Positions 1 through 12,000 of a DNA stretch of 64,000 nt are shown piece after piece (the stretch's first letter is position 1; each line of letters begins with the position of its first letter). The DNA comes from Microglena sp. YARC (lineage: Eukaryota > Chlorophyta > Chlorophyceae > Chlamydomonadales > Chlamydomonadaceae), in NCBI GenBank assembly GCA_022414725.1, contig CM039466.1:36690637-36754636 (forward strand), given 5' to 3'. Under the pieces are notes generated by a model. That model had not been told where the DNA came from. It ran no database searches and saw nothing but the letters and a program-made list of their open reading frames with translations. The translations under genes were made by a program, and so were the position numbers.

Positions 1-3000
1 ACCCATCATCAGCAAAGGATGAGTCACTAAAGACAGTAAAAGAGAAACCAGGGCTGTGAGTGTAAGTGAGGCCCAGATGGGAATGTTCTCTCAAATACAA
101 AAGCAAGCGCTTGGCTGCAGCCCACAGGGGGGCAGTGGGTTGAGCAGAAAACCTGGACAGGTAGCTAACAGCAAAAGAAATATCAGGCCTTGTGCAGGTA
201 GCCAGGTACAGCAAAGCCCCCCACAAGAGAGAGGTACTGGCTATTAGAGGCCAGAGGTTCTCCAGGAGGATCAGTGACAGTGCACTTGGACATGGGAACT
301 GAAAACTTGGGCTTGGTAGCAGCAGTGAGACCAAACTGCTCCACCAGCTCAACAATGTAGGAGTGCTGGGAGAGGTCGATCTTAACACACCTGCCGTCAG
401 AATCAAGTGTACAAGTCATGTCCAATGAAAGGAACAGGACAGGTACACCCATTTCCTTGACTTCCCACCCAGCTGCTTCCATAGCCTTGATCAGCAAGGC
501 ATACCTATGCAGATCACTAAAAGCACAGATAAAGTCATCCACATAGGTCAGGACATAGCTCCACCCACCAGTAGAATCCCTCCTGAAATACAGAGCAGGT
601 TCAGCTTTGCACATGGTAAAACCGTGGGCAACCAAAACCTGCTTTACATCTTTGCTCCAAGCCCTGGGTGCCTGCTTCAAACCATAAAGAGATTTAATTA
701 GCTTGCACACAAGGGGAACATTGTCAGGACCAAGTTCATGAAAGCCCTCAGGCTGGTAGCAGAACAGGTCCAGACCAGGTTCCAGCTTGGCATTCAAGAA
801 TGCAGTCTTGATGTCCAGCTGCCTCACAAACATTTTTCTATGAGTGATGGCAGCAAGGAGCACACGAAGACCTGCTTTAGAGGAGACGGGGGCATATACA
901 TCATGGTAGTCCAGCCCAGGACGTTGCAGAAAACCACGAACTACAAAACGAGCTTTAAAACGCAAAGAACCATCAGCCCCATGTTTCTTGACAAATAACC
1001 ATCTGCCAGATAGAATCCTCTGCCTAGGAGGCTGTGGAGTGAGGACCCAAGTGCCATGAGCATGGAGGGAGGCCATCTCATCCTTCATAGCCTGCAGCCA
1101 GAGATCTCTGTCTGGGTTGGTAGGTAACATTGCAGCTTTATAAGAGAGTTCAGTAGAGGTAGAAATAAAAGCCCCCACGTACAAGCAGTGTACTTGTACA
1201 TGGGCAGCGGGGATATCAGCAGTATCAGCAGTAACCGGTAATAAAGCCCCCAGCGCAGCACTCATGCGTGGTTGAACAAGGCCGGCCTCCTTTGCCTCTA
1301 AATCGTCGAAGCCTGGGTACACTGGAACACCCCAGCCATACGCAGTATCTGACCCGGACCAGTGTTCGAGGTCATCACTCACATCATCTGTGACGGCCAC
1401 ATCGTCGCAATGCCTGGTCCGGTATAAACCACCAGGTATAGCAGGGGGTGAAGTGATCAACAACTCCCGCGAGCTATCCGAATAGGTGGACGGGGGGTGG
1501 CGACTAGTGGGCAGTGGACCTGTACTAGGTTCCACTATGACCCGAGGCTGTCCTAATCCTACGACTTCACCGACGAAACGTGGCGCAGAGGAAGGCCCGG
1601 CGACCCCCTGAGATTCGAATAAATTAGAGCTTGAAGGAACATCAGACTCCCCCTGGCCCAATGCCGCCGCACGCGATACAGCACCATCATTACCTGGCCT
1701 GGGACGCATCGTCATCCCATGACCAGTAAAGCGGTCAACAATCGGGGTTGGTAAAGGGCCCAGGACATTGTCAGTAGTATCAAGCCCTTTACCGATGATA
1801 GCGGCAGGGGTGCGAGAAAAATACTGAGATCCATCATAGGGAAAAAGCCCAGGGATACAGTTATAGCTAAACTGTTCATAGAAGAGCACATCACGACTCT
1901 CTACCACCTGGCGCAACATAGGAACCCAAACAAAATAACCCTTACTCACCAGAGAATACCCAACCAGTCTACCAGATAACGCCCTTTCGTCAAGCTTATT
2001 GCGCTTCTTCCCATTCACTAAGGTAACATAGCATGGGCACCCGAACACGCGCAATAACGATACATCAGGTAGAACCCCAAAGAACAACTCATAAGGAGTC
2101 TTGTCACCCTGATTAGGCAGCCGGTTGCGTAGGTAACACGCGGCGAGGAAGGCATAGGGCCAGAAGGACTTAGTGAGCTTAGACTCCAAGTGAATGCTCC
2201 TAGCTACGTTCTGAAGGACCCCATTGTACCGTTCCACAGTCGCATTCTGCTGAGCAGTGTAAGCCATGGACAATTCATGCACAGCACCAACCGATTCTAA
2301 CCAATCCTCGAACCACTTCACTATAAATTCCTTAGCCCTGTCAGACCTAAGACACTTGAAAACAAATCCATGCAGCTGAGTCATCCATCTGAGGATGGTA
2401 GTTTGAACTGCTAAGGGAGCTTCATCCCTGGTTCTCAAGCACAAGACCTCAGCATAGCCAGAGTATTGGTCAGTGAGACACAGAACATAAAACTCCCCAC
2501 GCAAGCCCCTAATATTAAATGGCCCCATGATGTCCAAGTGAAGGCGTTGTAATGGGGCACGGATCCTAGTTTTGCTTTCTTTAGGAAAAGGGATACGTTT
2601 TCCCTTTGCCTTCTGACAAGCATCACATGGGATCTTAGACAGTCTTTGCACCTGTTGGAGAGTGAGGGGTAAGTTCTGAACCAAACCCTTCCTTACAAGG
2701 TTGTGCATGGCATCATAGCCAGGGTGACCCAGCCGCCTATGCCACAACCATTCAGGAGTGGTAGGGATCACAACTCCACCATCCTCATCAACATCAAGAG
2801 CAAAAGCTGGATAATCTTCAGCACCATACAAACGGCCACGAGGGGTGTGACAAGGCCTACATGCAAACTTGTACACACCATCACTGGAGGCAGGGAAAGA
2901 CCACAGAACAGAAGAGCCCTGTGTGGCAGTACAACTAAGACTATCAAAAGAAATCTTGCAGTTGTGAGCATGGGCAACAGCATTTACTGACATGAGGTTC

Positions 3001-3284
3001 ACCGGACAGTGTGGGATGTAGAGAACATTGGTTAAAGTGATTGGTGTTGGTAACCAATCACTACATAACACAATAGAACCCTGACCCACAGACCGTTGAA
3101 CCACACCATCACCAAATTTAACTGCTGGCCCAGTCTCAGAAGCATGAAACACAGTGAACAAAGACATATCACCTGTGATTGACATCCCAGCTCCAGAATC
3201 AACATGCCAGACACCCTCAGACAGGCTCGGGCTGCAGACATTTGAAAATTTCGCAGTGCAAGAGAAAAGGACAGAGCGTACCTC
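1..3284 (-). CDS. pol: Copia A Pol (protease, integrase, RT, RNase H), partial
   Basis: Pol polyprotein continuing in the same frame as Gag after the UAG. In order: aspartic protease with HVDSGAG; GAG-pre-integrase zinc module (HRRLGHPG with C-X2-C); integrase core with DIMGP, SDRAKEF and VERYNG supplying D, D and E; a long Pro/Ser-rich linker; then Copia RT with YVDD at the active site. One G too many in a run at 217-222 shifts the frame. After it the RNase H segment (SDSSFADDG) reads on to the window edge. The order protease-integrase-RT-RNase H defines Ty1/Copia. If the homopolymer indel is a base-calling error, the gene is intact as far as seen. Confidence 0.92.
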
Positions 3285-3287
3285 CTA
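3285..3287 (-). promoter_or_regulatory. In-frame UAG between gag and pol of Copia A (candidate readthrough site)
   Basis: The Gag frame ends AAG-AAA-UAG and the next codons, GAG-GUA-CGC, continue in frame for 33 codons to the protease start. Elements B and C have the same stop and the same downstream codons. Conservation across two diverged families suggests programmed stop-codon readthrough that sets the Gag:Pol ratio. Confidence 0.65.
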
Positions 3288-5442
3288 TTTCTTGTCCAAA
3301 GCATACCCATCAATCTGAGCCTGCAAGGAGGCCAGCTGCCGCGGAGTAAGCACACCTGGAAGGGCCAAGGCCATGGGCACCGGATTGGTAACCGGTGCAC
3401 CAGGCTTGGTCTTACGCAGGTGCGGATGCTTCGTGAAACAGCGATCCTCCGAGTGGGTCGTCTTGCTGAGGCATGGGCCCCAAGTGCAATCCAGACGTCG
3501 CTTGTTGGAACCAGAACCCTGAGAACCAGATCCCTGCCCACGCTGAAACGCAGCATTGGCAGGAACCTGGGGAGCGTCCCGGGACCAACCAGGATGCCTG
3601 GAGTCGGACCTGGGGGAGAGCAATGTTCAAAATGTCGAGAGACCGATATGCCTCCAGACAAGACCAGTAATCTACAGTCTGTCTGTTAGCCAACATCATA
3701 CCGTACTGGATCCGCAGCGATTCAAATCGGATCAAACGGATCCCATTCACAATGGTTTCCATGGCGTGGCGCTGAGTGACAGGATGTCCAGCACTGCGGA
3801 GGTCAGTGCACAGACTGCGAACCATGCGAAAGAAATCATCGACACGGTCAGAAGGGCCCATGTGCGCATTATGAAGTTCGATACGCATGAGAGGGACTCT
3901 AGAGGCAAGGGCATCAGACTGCGTCTTCCGGATATCCAAAAGGATATCCCGAGGGGTGGCAAAGTCCTGGTATACCTTGACCATATCGTCCTCCATGTTC
4001 GCGAGCATCATAGTTAAACACATGAACTCCTGACGTTCGAGAGGCAGTGCACTGAACCCCAACAGTGCAGGATCAAACCGAGACTCACCATGAATGAGGG
4101 TATTAGACCCAGCTCCAATCGCAGAAGGGACAGGAGCCAAGGACCTACGAATGTCCATGAAATACTCCGCAGCAAGACCAGCGTCAAGAGCGCGCTGGTC
4201 GTCTATGTTCCTAATCACAGGAATGGACCTCGCAACACTCATAAGCAGCTCGAAATCTGGGCTAACAGGACACAGAGGGACAGGCACTCGCACAAACTGA
4301 TAACCAAGCTTCTCGTGATCACTACGCCTCGTACCACCAAAGGAAACACCATGATCTGGGGGATACAGAATCCCAGAAGTGACTGGACCAAGAAAAGAAC
4401 GACACCTGGTACCAAGCTCAGAGAAAGCCATCACTCGGCGATGCCTCAGCTTCACACTAACATTTGCCATTGTAGCCTGCATATCCATCCGACCGTACAA
4501 AGAGCGGTTCAAGGACTCACCATCCCGTCGATCCTTGTTGATCAGGCGGTAGTCCCGCAAGTTCAAAGTCGGAGGAGATCCACCAGTGAGCAGATGCTCC
4601 CAAGATTCGCATGACCGCGTATATAGCATAGGAGGAGGGCCAGGGGCAGGAGGCAGCTCCACCGGCGGAGGCGGAGGGGGTTCCAGGGAGGCACCAGCAG
4701 CAGAGGTGCGTGCAGAGGAAACAGCAGCCTCGCGAGAGCGAGTGTGGTAGCCAGGGAGGCCACGCTCCATGGGGGCAGATGCAGAGGAAAAAGAAGCAAA
4801 GCCCTTCAAGAAAGTGGGCTTAGCCACCTCCGGGTAAGCCGGGGGAACAGGCTCAAAGGGAGGCGCCGACGAAGGCTGAGGCTGATACACAGGCGAAAGC
4901 TCTCGATTAGGCATCTGCTGATCAGCAGGCTCATACACCGGCGAAACAGCGGAAGTCTCAAAGACACGAGTGGCAGCAGCAGATGGGGTCACGCCACCGA
5001 AGTCAGCACTCGTAGCACTCTTCAAGTCCTCCTCATCATCAGTAGTAGTAGAGTAGTCTTCATCATAATTGAAGGGGACGCAATGAGGCTGCGGGTCTGA
5101 TGCACAACGGATGATCTGTGTCTGTACACAACACAGCTTCATCAGGACATCCTCAACATCAGAGGACAGGCGTCGAACATTGAGAGAAGGAACCGTAAAG
5201 TTGGAGGATTGATCGGGGGGGGTTACTTCCTTGATGGCGGAAGGACCCTCCTCTCCGGCAGCAGAGGCCGCTGGCGCGCAGTCGTCTAGCCAATCTAGAG
5301 GAACCTTCACCCCCGTTGGGAGGATTCGGTCGCATCCATTGCTCACAATGACACTGCGGATCCCACGAGCCCATGAAACACCATTAAGTTTGGTAAGTTT
5401 CACAAAGCCGGCAGGAGGCCCTCGCGGAAGTTGCATTATCAA
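3285..5442 (-). CDS. gag: Copia A Gag, one frameshift, ends at UAG
   Basis: Structural Gag protein of element A, expected to form the cytoplasmic virus-like particle. The start at 5442 lies 31 nt after the LTR and primer site and matches the start used by B and C. The N-terminal third is unusually long, acidic and Pro-rich (poly-Pro near residue 260). The middle carries the UBN2-like Gag core. The C-terminus has a non-standard zinc knuckle, C-X4-C-X5-H-X4-C, starting at CTWGPC. A C5 run near 3606-3610 is one base too long and shifts the frame shortly before the knuckle. The frame then closes at a UAG at 3285-3287 that is conserved in all three Copia copies. Confidence 0.85.
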
Positions 5443-5473
5443 AGCAGTGGTAGTGATGAGGAGCCCAGTAACC

Positions 5474-5797
5474 TATCAGCTTGAAATCACTCCGGTAGAG
5501 TGGACAGTAGATTAAAGCAGCGGAACAGACGCACCAATCTATACACGGAGACAAGGATAACGTTACAGACACAGGAGACCCATAAAGGGGCACCTGTGGT
5601 GAAAGGAGGCGGTAGACAGGAACCTAACAGGGTACAGATCAGACCGGAGACGTAGGTGACAGGAAGCTGCCACTGAGTCATCTCAAGATGACTCAGTCCC
5701 ACGGGAAGCTGGCTCAGGAGAGCCGATAGTTCTAAGGGAGTACATAAGTAGTCACCAAGTCATAAAACGCGTGAGAGCACCGCTATACATGCTGATA
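5474..5797 (-). repeat. 5' LTR of Copia element A
   Basis: A 324-bp LTR recognised by homology with the LTRs of B and C: shared blocks include the ACTACTTATGTACT region and the CTCCGTGTATAGATTGG block. On the coding strand it begins TATCAGC and ends GCTGATA, a perfect 7-bp terminal inverted repeat but not the usual TG...CA. Two hairpins lie inside, at 5711-5724 and 5672-5697. The primer-binding site (GGTTACTGGGC) follows directly at 5463-5473. The matching 3' LTR is outside the window. Confidence 0.85.
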
Positions 5798-5802
5798 AGG
5801 GG

Positions 5803-7918
5803 GCAACAGATGCTCCCACGTACAAGCAGTTTACTTGTACATGAGCAACGGGGATATCAGCAGTATCAGCAGTAACCGGTAGTAGAGCCCCCAGTGCAGA
5901 ACTACTGCCTGGTTGAACAGGGCCGGCCTTATTTGCCTCTAATTCAACGAAGCCTGGGTCGACCGGAACACCCCAGCCATACGCAGTATCGGAGCCTGAC
6001 CAATGATCAAGATCATCACTTGCACTATCGGCAAAGGCTACATCATCACCCGGGCTCCCGATTAATCTATCAGGAACGGCAGGAGGCGAAGCGCTCACCA
6101 ACCCCTTCGAGCCATCCAAGATGATTGGAGCAGGGTGACTATTAGACAATGGACCTATAAGAGGCTCCACTATGATCTGAGATTGTCGTAATCCTAGAGC
6201 TTCACCGACGGAATTTGACGCAGAGGAGGGCCTGGCGACCCCCTGAGATTCGGCTAAGATTTTATCCGTAGGAACTGCAGAACCTCGCCCGCCCAGTGCA
6301 TTCTCACGCAATACAGTACCAGCAGCCCCTGACCTGGGACGCAGAATCATCCTATGGCCAGGACAGTGGTCAACAATTGGGGAAAGCAAAGGATCTAAGG
6401 AATGGCCCGCAGCCTCAGGCATGTGTCCGTTGATAGCGGCAGGGATGCTAGAAACATACGGCGACCCGTCATAGGGAGGAAGCCCAGAATACAGTTATAG
6501 CTAAACTGTTCATAGAAGAGTACATCACGACTCTCTACTACCTGGCGCAACTTAGGAACCCAAATAAAATAACCCTTACTCACCAGAGAATACCCAACCA
6601 GTCTACCAGATAACGCCCTTTCGTCCAGCTTGTTACGTTTCTTCCCATTGACTAACGTGACATAGCAGGGGCATCCAAACACACGTAACAACGACACATC
6701 AGGCATCACCCCATAAAACAACTCATAAGGTGTCTTGCGTCCCTGATTGGGCAGTCGGTTACGAAGGTAACAAGCAGCTAGGAAGGCATAAGGCCAGAAA
6801 GACTTAGCTAGCTTTGATTCCAGGTGGATACTCCTAGCTATAGACTGCAAGACCCCATTATACCTTTCCACAGTTGCGTTCTGCTGGGCAGTGTACACCA
6901 ACGATAACTCATGTACTGCCCCAACCGATATCAGCCAATCCTCGAACCATTTAACTATAAACTCCTTGGCCCTGTCAGATCTCAGACACTTAAAGGCAAA
7001 CCCCTGCAGCTGATTTGACCATCTGAGGATGATAGTTTGGACTGCTAAGGGAGCTTCATCCCTGGTCCTTAAGCACAATACTTCAGCAAAGCCAGAGAAT
7101 TGGTCTATGAGGCACAGGATGTAAAACTCCCCACGCAGACCCCTAATATGAACTGGTCCCATTATATCCAAGTGAAGTCGTTGGAGAGGTGCACGGATCT
7201 CAGTTTTGCTTTCTTTAGGAAAAGGGAGACGTTTGCCCTTAGCCTTGTGACAAGCATCACATGGGATCTTACCCAACTTTTGCACTTGACCCAGACTGAG
7301 GGGTAAGTTCTTAACCATACCACTCTTGACAAGTTTGTGTAAGGCACTATAGCCGGGATGACCCAACCGCCTATGCCACAACCATGCAGGAGTGGTAGGG
7401 AGAACAACTCCACCGTCCTCATCAACATCAAGTGCAAACGCTGGATAATTGTCAGCAACTCTTAAACAACGACTGGAGGTGTGACAAGGCCTACATGCAA
7501 ACTTGTACACACCATCACTGGAGGCAGGGAAGGACCAGAGAACAGAAGAGCCCTGAGTGGCAGTGCAACTAAGACTATCAAAAGAAACCTGGCAGTGGAG
7601 AGAATGAGCTACAGCATTTACTGACAGGAGATTCACCGGACAGTGAGGGATATAAAGAACATTGGTTAGAGTGATTGATGTTGGTAACCAATCACTACAT
7701 AACACAATGGATCCCTTACCCTCTGACCGTTGAATCACCCCGTCACCAAATCGAACCGTAGGCCCAACAGCAGAAGATTCAAACACAGTGAACAAAGACT
7801 TATCACCCGTGATTGACATTCCAGCTCCAGAGTCCACATGCCAGACACCCTCAGAAAGACTAGGGCTACACACGTTAGAGAACTTCGTAGTGCAAGAGAA
7901 TAGGACAGAGCGTACCTC
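5803..7918 (-). pseudogene. pol: Copia B Pol, truncated after integrase
   Basis: Continues in frame from Gag across the UAG. It shows protease HVDSGAG, the zinc module HRRLGHPG...C-X2-C, and integrase with DIMGP, SDRAKEF and VERYNG. One G is missing relative to C near 6486, which shifts the frame. The alternative frame then continues the Pro/Ser-rich linker until it runs into the LTR of A at 5798. RT and RNase H of this copy are absent from the window because of the nested insertion. Confidence 0.9.
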
Positions 7919-7921
7919 CTA
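7919..7921 (-). promoter_or_regulatory. In-frame UAG between gag and pol of Copia B
   Basis: Context AAG-AAC-UAG-GAG-GUA-CGC. There are exactly 15 codons from the stop to the GTG at 7873 that starts the next conserved block, with no frame change. Same arrangement as in A and C. Confidence 0.65.
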
Positions 7922-10135
7922 GTTCTTGGACATGGCGTACCCATCAATCTGAGCCTGCAAGGAGGACAACTGCTTGCGAGTCAGCGAACCTGGAAGGGCC
8001 AAGGCAACGGGCACGGGTTCAATGCCCGGTGCACCAGCCTTGGCCTTTCGCAGGTGCGGATGTTTCGTCCAGCAACGGTCCTCCGAGTGGCTCGTTTTGG
8101 AAAGACAGGGGCCCCAAGTGCAATCCAAGCGCCTCTTGGTAGTCCCGGAACCCTGAGGACCAGGTCCCCTGCCACGCTGAAAAGCAGCATTGGCAGGGAC
8201 TTGGGGAGGATCGCGGGACCAACCAGGATGCCTCGGATCAGACTTAGGGAGAGACACGTTCAAGAAATCTAAGGATCTATATGCTGCCAGACAGGTCCAG
8301 TAATCAACAGGCTGGTTCTGATGCAGTGCGAGACCAAACTGTAGCCGCAGAGAGTCGAAGCGGGGGTGCATGATGCCATTAATAATAGTATGCATGGCAT
8401 GGCGCTGAGGCTGTGGGTATCCCGCACTGCGGAGGTCAGTGCACAAGCCCCGGACCCTGCGAAAGAACACATCCACAGGTTCAGAGTTGTCCATGGTTGC
8501 ACGCCGAAGCTCAACAAGCATGAGAGGGACACGAGCAGCAAGAGCATCAGAACGCTGTCTTCGGATATGCAAGAAGATATCCCGAGGAGTGGCAAAATCC
8601 TGATACACATTGACCATCGCATCCGTCATGTTCGCAAGCATCATAGTGAGACACATGAACTCCTGACGTTCCAGGGGCAGGGCACTAAAACCCAACAGTG
8701 CAGGATCTACACGAGACTCACCATGAGAGGCCGAGGGTCCAGCAGCAAGAGGATCAGGCACAGGAGCATACGAGGCACGAACCGACATAAAATACTCGGC
8801 AGCAATGCCAGCATCATATGCGCGCTGATCATCTAAGTTCCTAATGAGATCTAAGGAACGCGCAACACTCGCAACGAGCTCGAAATCAGGCCTAACAGGA
8901 ACAAAACTGAGAGGGACCTTCACATACTGATACCCTCGGAGATCATTGTTCCTACGCCCAATCCCACCAAAGGTAACACCTCCAGGGGAAGGGTAGTTAA
9001 TCCCTGCCTTCACAGGTCCTAGAAAAGCACGACACTCATGACCCAGCTCAGAGTAAGCCATCACACGCTTAGGGCGACCCTTTCTATCTAGATTAGCCCG
9101 AGTGGCTGCCTCATCCAGCCTACCGTACAAAGTGCGATCAAGAGAATCTCCAGCATACTGGGCTTGGCGAATAAGTCGGCAGTCCCGCACAGCCAGCCGC
9201 ACAGGTGGTGTGCCATCAAGCAGATGTTCCCAGGATATGCCGGACAGCGTAGGATTCATAGACGGCGGAGGGCCAGGCGCAGGTGGCAGATCCACCGGTG
9301 GAGGTGGAGGGGGCTCCTGCGAGGTGCCAGCAGCAGCAGATCTGTGGACACTCGTGGCAGCAGCCTCGCGAGCCCGAGTATGGTAAGCACCAAGAGCCCG
9401 CTCTGCAGGGTTGCGAGCCTGCTCTGCAAGGTTGAGTAGAGGACCCAAAGGACCAAGAGACGAACTCCGCAGCAAAGACGGCTTGACCACCTCAGGTAGG
9501 TCCGGTGGAAGCGGCGCAAGCAGAGCGGCAGACGGAGGCTTGAAGACCGCAGGAGAAGGTGCCAATTGAGGCTCATACACCGGAGAGACAGTGGAGGTGT
9601 GGAAAACCCTAGTAGCAGAAGAGGGAGTGACTCCACCGAAGTCGCCATTTCTGGCACTCTGTAGATCTTCCATACAATCATCAGAGTAATCTTCCTCTGA
9701 GTCGTCAGACTTGCCGTAAGCATAGCCATCTTCATGGCTATGGAGAGCAAGGTCTACAGTGTCGTAGGTAAAGCGGGCATCAGCGGGTGGAGGCGACCTT
9801 GCATACTGGATAATCTGTGTGGAAACACAGCATAGGCGCATCAGAATATCCTCAACCTCAGGTCGGAGACGTTGGACAAAAGGAGAAGGAGACGGAGAAA
9901 TGGAGGTATTGGAGGGGGGGGTGGCTTCCATGATGGCGGAAGGAGACTCATCTCCGGCAGCAGAGGCCGCTGGCGCGCAATCATCTAGCCAATCAGTGGG
10001 AACACGAATCTTTAGAGGAAGAATTCGGTCGCATCCATTACTGATAATGACGCTCTCCATACCGCGCGACCAGGAAATACCATTCTGTGGGGTAAGTTTC
10101 TCGAAGCCGGCAGGAGGCCCACGCGGAAGTTGCAT
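7919..10135 (-). CDS. gag: Copia B Gag, full length
   Basis: Intact 738-residue Gag, the best copy in the window. The N-terminal ~320 residues are low-complexity (acidic stretch with DDSEEDYSDD, poly-Pro PPPPPPVDLPPAPGPPP) and longer than in usual Copia Gags. Residues ~480-640 form the UBN2-like Gag domain. Residues 672-688 form the variant zinc knuckle C-X4-C-X5-H-X4-C, followed by WTKHP. The start is the first ATG after the primer site and is shared by A, B and C. The gene ends with UAG at 7919-7921, after which the same frame opens directly into protease. Confidence 0.92.
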   Translation of the reverse strand: MQLPRGPPAGFEKLTPQNGISWSRGMESVIISNGCDRILPLKIRVPTDWLDDCAPAASAAGDESPSAIMEATPPSNTSISPSPSPFVQRLRPEVEDILMRLCCVSTQIIQYARSPPPADARFTYDTVDLALHSHEDGYAYGKSDDSEEDYSDDCMEDLQSARNGDFGGVTPSSATRVFHTSTVSPVYEPQLAPSPAVFKPPSAALLAPLPPDLPEVVKPSLLRSSSLGPLGPLLNLAEQARNPAERALGAYHTRAREAAATSVHRSAAAGTSQEPPPPPPVDLPPAPGPPPSMNPTLSGISWEHLLDGTPPVRLAVRDCRLIRQAQYAGDSLDRTLYGRLDEAATRANLDRKGRPKRVMAYSELGHECRAFLGPVKAGINYPSPGGVTFGGIGRRNNDLRGYQYVKVPLSFVPVRPDFELVASVARSLDLIRNLDDQRAYDAGIAAEYFMSVRASYAPVPDPLAAGPSASHGESRVDPALLGFSALPLERQEFMCLTMMLANMTDAMVNVYQDFATPRDIFLHIRRQRSDALAARVPLMLVELRRATMDNSEPVDVFFRRVRGLCTDLRSAGYPQPQRHAMHTIINGIMHPRFDSLRLQFGLALHQNQPVDYWTCLAAYRSLDFLNVSLPKSDPRHPGWSRDPPQVPANAAFQRGRGPGPQGSGTTKRRLDCTWGPCLSKTSHSEDRCWTKHPHLRKAKAGAPGIEPVPVALALPGSLTRKQLSSLQAQIDGYAMSKN

Positions 10136-10170
10136 TGTAAAGCAGTGGTAGAAGTAATAAGCCCGTAACC

Positions 10171-10553
10171 TATCAGCTAGAAAGCACTTCGAAGAGTGGA
10201 GAGAGATGTATGCAGCGGAGACAGACGCGCCAATCTATACACGGAGACAAGAATAGCGTTACAAGGACAGGCGGACGCCAAAGAACACCAGCGGTGGGAG
10301 AGGCGGATGCCTGTAACCTGACTAGACCCTAAGTCAGGAAACTTAAGCCAGGCACCGGCTATACAGAGTGTGTCAGTGAGAGACCGATGACGCAGTCAAC
10401 AGGAAGCTGTCACCGTGTCATGAAGGATGACACAGTCTACGGGAAGCTGACACAGTACAGACAGAAACACTGTCTGGGCCGATAGTTCTAAGGAAGTACA
10501 TAAGTAGTCACCAAGTCATAAAACGCGTGAGAGCACCGCAATTCATGCTGACA
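10171..10553 (-). repeat. 5' LTR of Copia element B
   Basis: A 383-bp LTR matching the 5' LTR of C essentially base for base. On the coding strand it begins TGTCAGC and ends GCTGATA. The primer site GGTTACGGGC follows at 10161-10170. Confidence 0.92.
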
Positions 10554-10635
10554 CGCAATAAGGGCTTTATCAGTCGAGGTTGATCACCTAAAGAAATTGA
10601 ATACTTAAGGATTATTATATATTTTACAGTATAAG

Positions 10636-10926
10636 ATGACTGACGTTCAACAACAGCCGATTAAGGTTTTTCAATACAACTCATTGCTGCACAAAACGAA
10701 GATGGCGGAGGATCCAGAGTATAGAAGTCATGTAAACAATATGGCTCGCATTGCAATGGTTAGAAGATATCAGACAGATGATGTGTACAGGGAGCGCCCA
10801 AAACAATTGAAGAATGAACGGTATAAGAATGACCCAGAATACCGTGCACAACGAAATGAACGTTCGCGGATTTATAATGCAAAATTGAAGGAACGGAAGG
10901 CTATGTTGAAGGCAAAGTCTGTGTGA
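10636..10926 (+). CDS. Small basic protein of element D, function unknown
   Basis: A 96-residue, Lys/Arg-rich protein starting at a true ATG preceded by GTATAAG. It contains three spaced repeats of a D-x-x-Y-R-type motif (EDPEYRSH, TDDVYRER, NDPEYRAQ), each followed by basic residues, and ends in a basic coiled segment. This pattern is common in small nucleic-acid-binding proteins of large DNA viruses and virus-like elements, but no specific family is recognised. It ends with TGA, 99 bp before the polymerase gene. Confidence 0.6.
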   Translation: MTDVQQQPIKVFQYNSLLHKTKMAEDPEYRSHVNNMARIAMVRRYQTDDVYRERPKQLKNERYKNDPEYRAQRNERSRIYNAKLKERKAMLKAKSV

Positions 10927-11025
10927 GTGAATTAAAAAAATGAAATACAAATTATTATTTTTTAAGTTCTTTAAGATTGTTGCTTAAAGATAAATTCCAT
11001 AGATAATATTATAACAAAACATATA

Positions 11026-12000
11026 ATGGCATCACGACAAACTTTGGTAAAATTGTAAAAGAAGCACATGGTAACAGGGGAAGCTCCACGCAGGATTCCA
11101 AATTTAGAAAAATATGTGATAGCAGAGGGCTACGAATCAGTAGCGGATTTCCTTGATGCTGTTGGAGTCGAGAAGGAACATCACGAAGCAAATAAAAAGA
11201 AGGCTAGTAGGCAAAAGAAGACGTAGTATGATAGGGAACGCTATTTGCAGAAAAGGGAAAAAAGGGAGAGGGAGTTAGAGGAGAGGAAGTACGAGAAACG
11301 TGTTGTACGAATCATGTGTTATAGCTTTGATGTAGCTTCAAAAAAACAACAAGAAGCCGGCATAAAGAACCATATGTATGGCCATGAAATAACATCATTT
11401 TCAAAATCTTGGAATCCAGTCAGAGACTTTCCATCAGGCAAAACGTTGCATATTGAAAGGCTTGAAGGCTTCATAATTCCTACAACATCAAGATACTATG
11501 AACTGCTTACAAATCTACAAGGAACAGATTACGAAATGTTTCCTGATTATATTGATTTTATTAACAAAATCGGGGAGGATGATCCAGATGCAGCAGGATA
11601 CATGCTAAAAATCCTTTACAATACAAATTGTATTCAATAATTTCAAACGAATCAAGCGCCCAAGACGCCATAATTCCCTTCAAATTCAGAATCATACAAA
11701 ACAATGCAAACGTATGTTGCGACAACAAATATTTGACACGGGAAATTAACGTTGAAGGGAAAGATACATTACGAGATTCAATTATACAACCTGATCTATT
11801 TGATCTCCCTCCACACACAAGTGCATTTCAGGTTATTCTACAATCTTTAAAAGAATCATATGACAAGTATTACACAAAACTTTGTATCCCCAGGCCACCA
11901 ATGACCTACGAGTCATTGTACAGAGATTTTTTCAACAAAGACTATACACAACACACTGATGAAGACGTAGTCACGATCGAACTATTTCTCAAATGGTTTG
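11026..12000 (+). pseudogene. N-terminal part of element D PolB-helicase, interrupted by Copia C
   Basis: Starts at an ATG preceded by ATATA. The N-terminus is highly charged (a run of K/R/E around residues 50-90), followed by about 250 residues that match the usual position of the N-terminal/exonuclease region of such polymerases but carry no motif I can name. The frame contains TAA at 11056-11058 and TAG at 11224-11226, plus a one-base frameshift near 11628. Both stops are one transition from Gln codons. The frame reaches LKWF at the insertion point and continues as ENHNFG after Copia C. Confidence 0.7.
11996..12000. repeat. Target-site duplication of Copia C, left copy
   Basis: GTTTG, repeated at 19042-19046 at the other end of element C. 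Five bases is the usual Copia duplication length. Confidence 0.9.

Larger units (their letters stand above)
1..5797 (-). mobile_element. Copia LTR retrotransposon A, 3' part outside the window
   Basis: A Ty1/Copia element read on the minus strand. In coding order it has a 5' LTR (5474-5797), gag, an in-frame UAG, then protease, integrase, reverse transcriptase and the start of RNase H, where the window ends. It is clearly diverged from elements B and C but colinear with them. It is inserted in the pol gene of element B: B's reading frame stops at the outer end of this LTR (5798), leaving AGGGG as the probable 5-bp target duplication, whose partner lies off-window. Apart from two one-base frameshifts in homopolymers its coding capacity looks intact, so it may be a young copy. 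Confidence 0.9.
5798..10553 (-). mobile_element. Copia LTR retrotransposon B, interrupted by element A
   Basis: A second Copia element, nearly identical to C but inverted relative to it. It keeps the 5' LTR (10171-10553), a full-length gag, and pol as far as the linker after integrase. At 5798 the sequence passes into the LTR of element A, so RT, RNase H and the 3' LTR of B must lie beyond A, off-window. Its right end abuts AT-rich element D; the adjacent five bases CGCAA would be one copy of its target duplication. A few substitutions and a 3-base length difference in gag separate B from C, so B and C are distinct copies. Confidence 0.9.
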
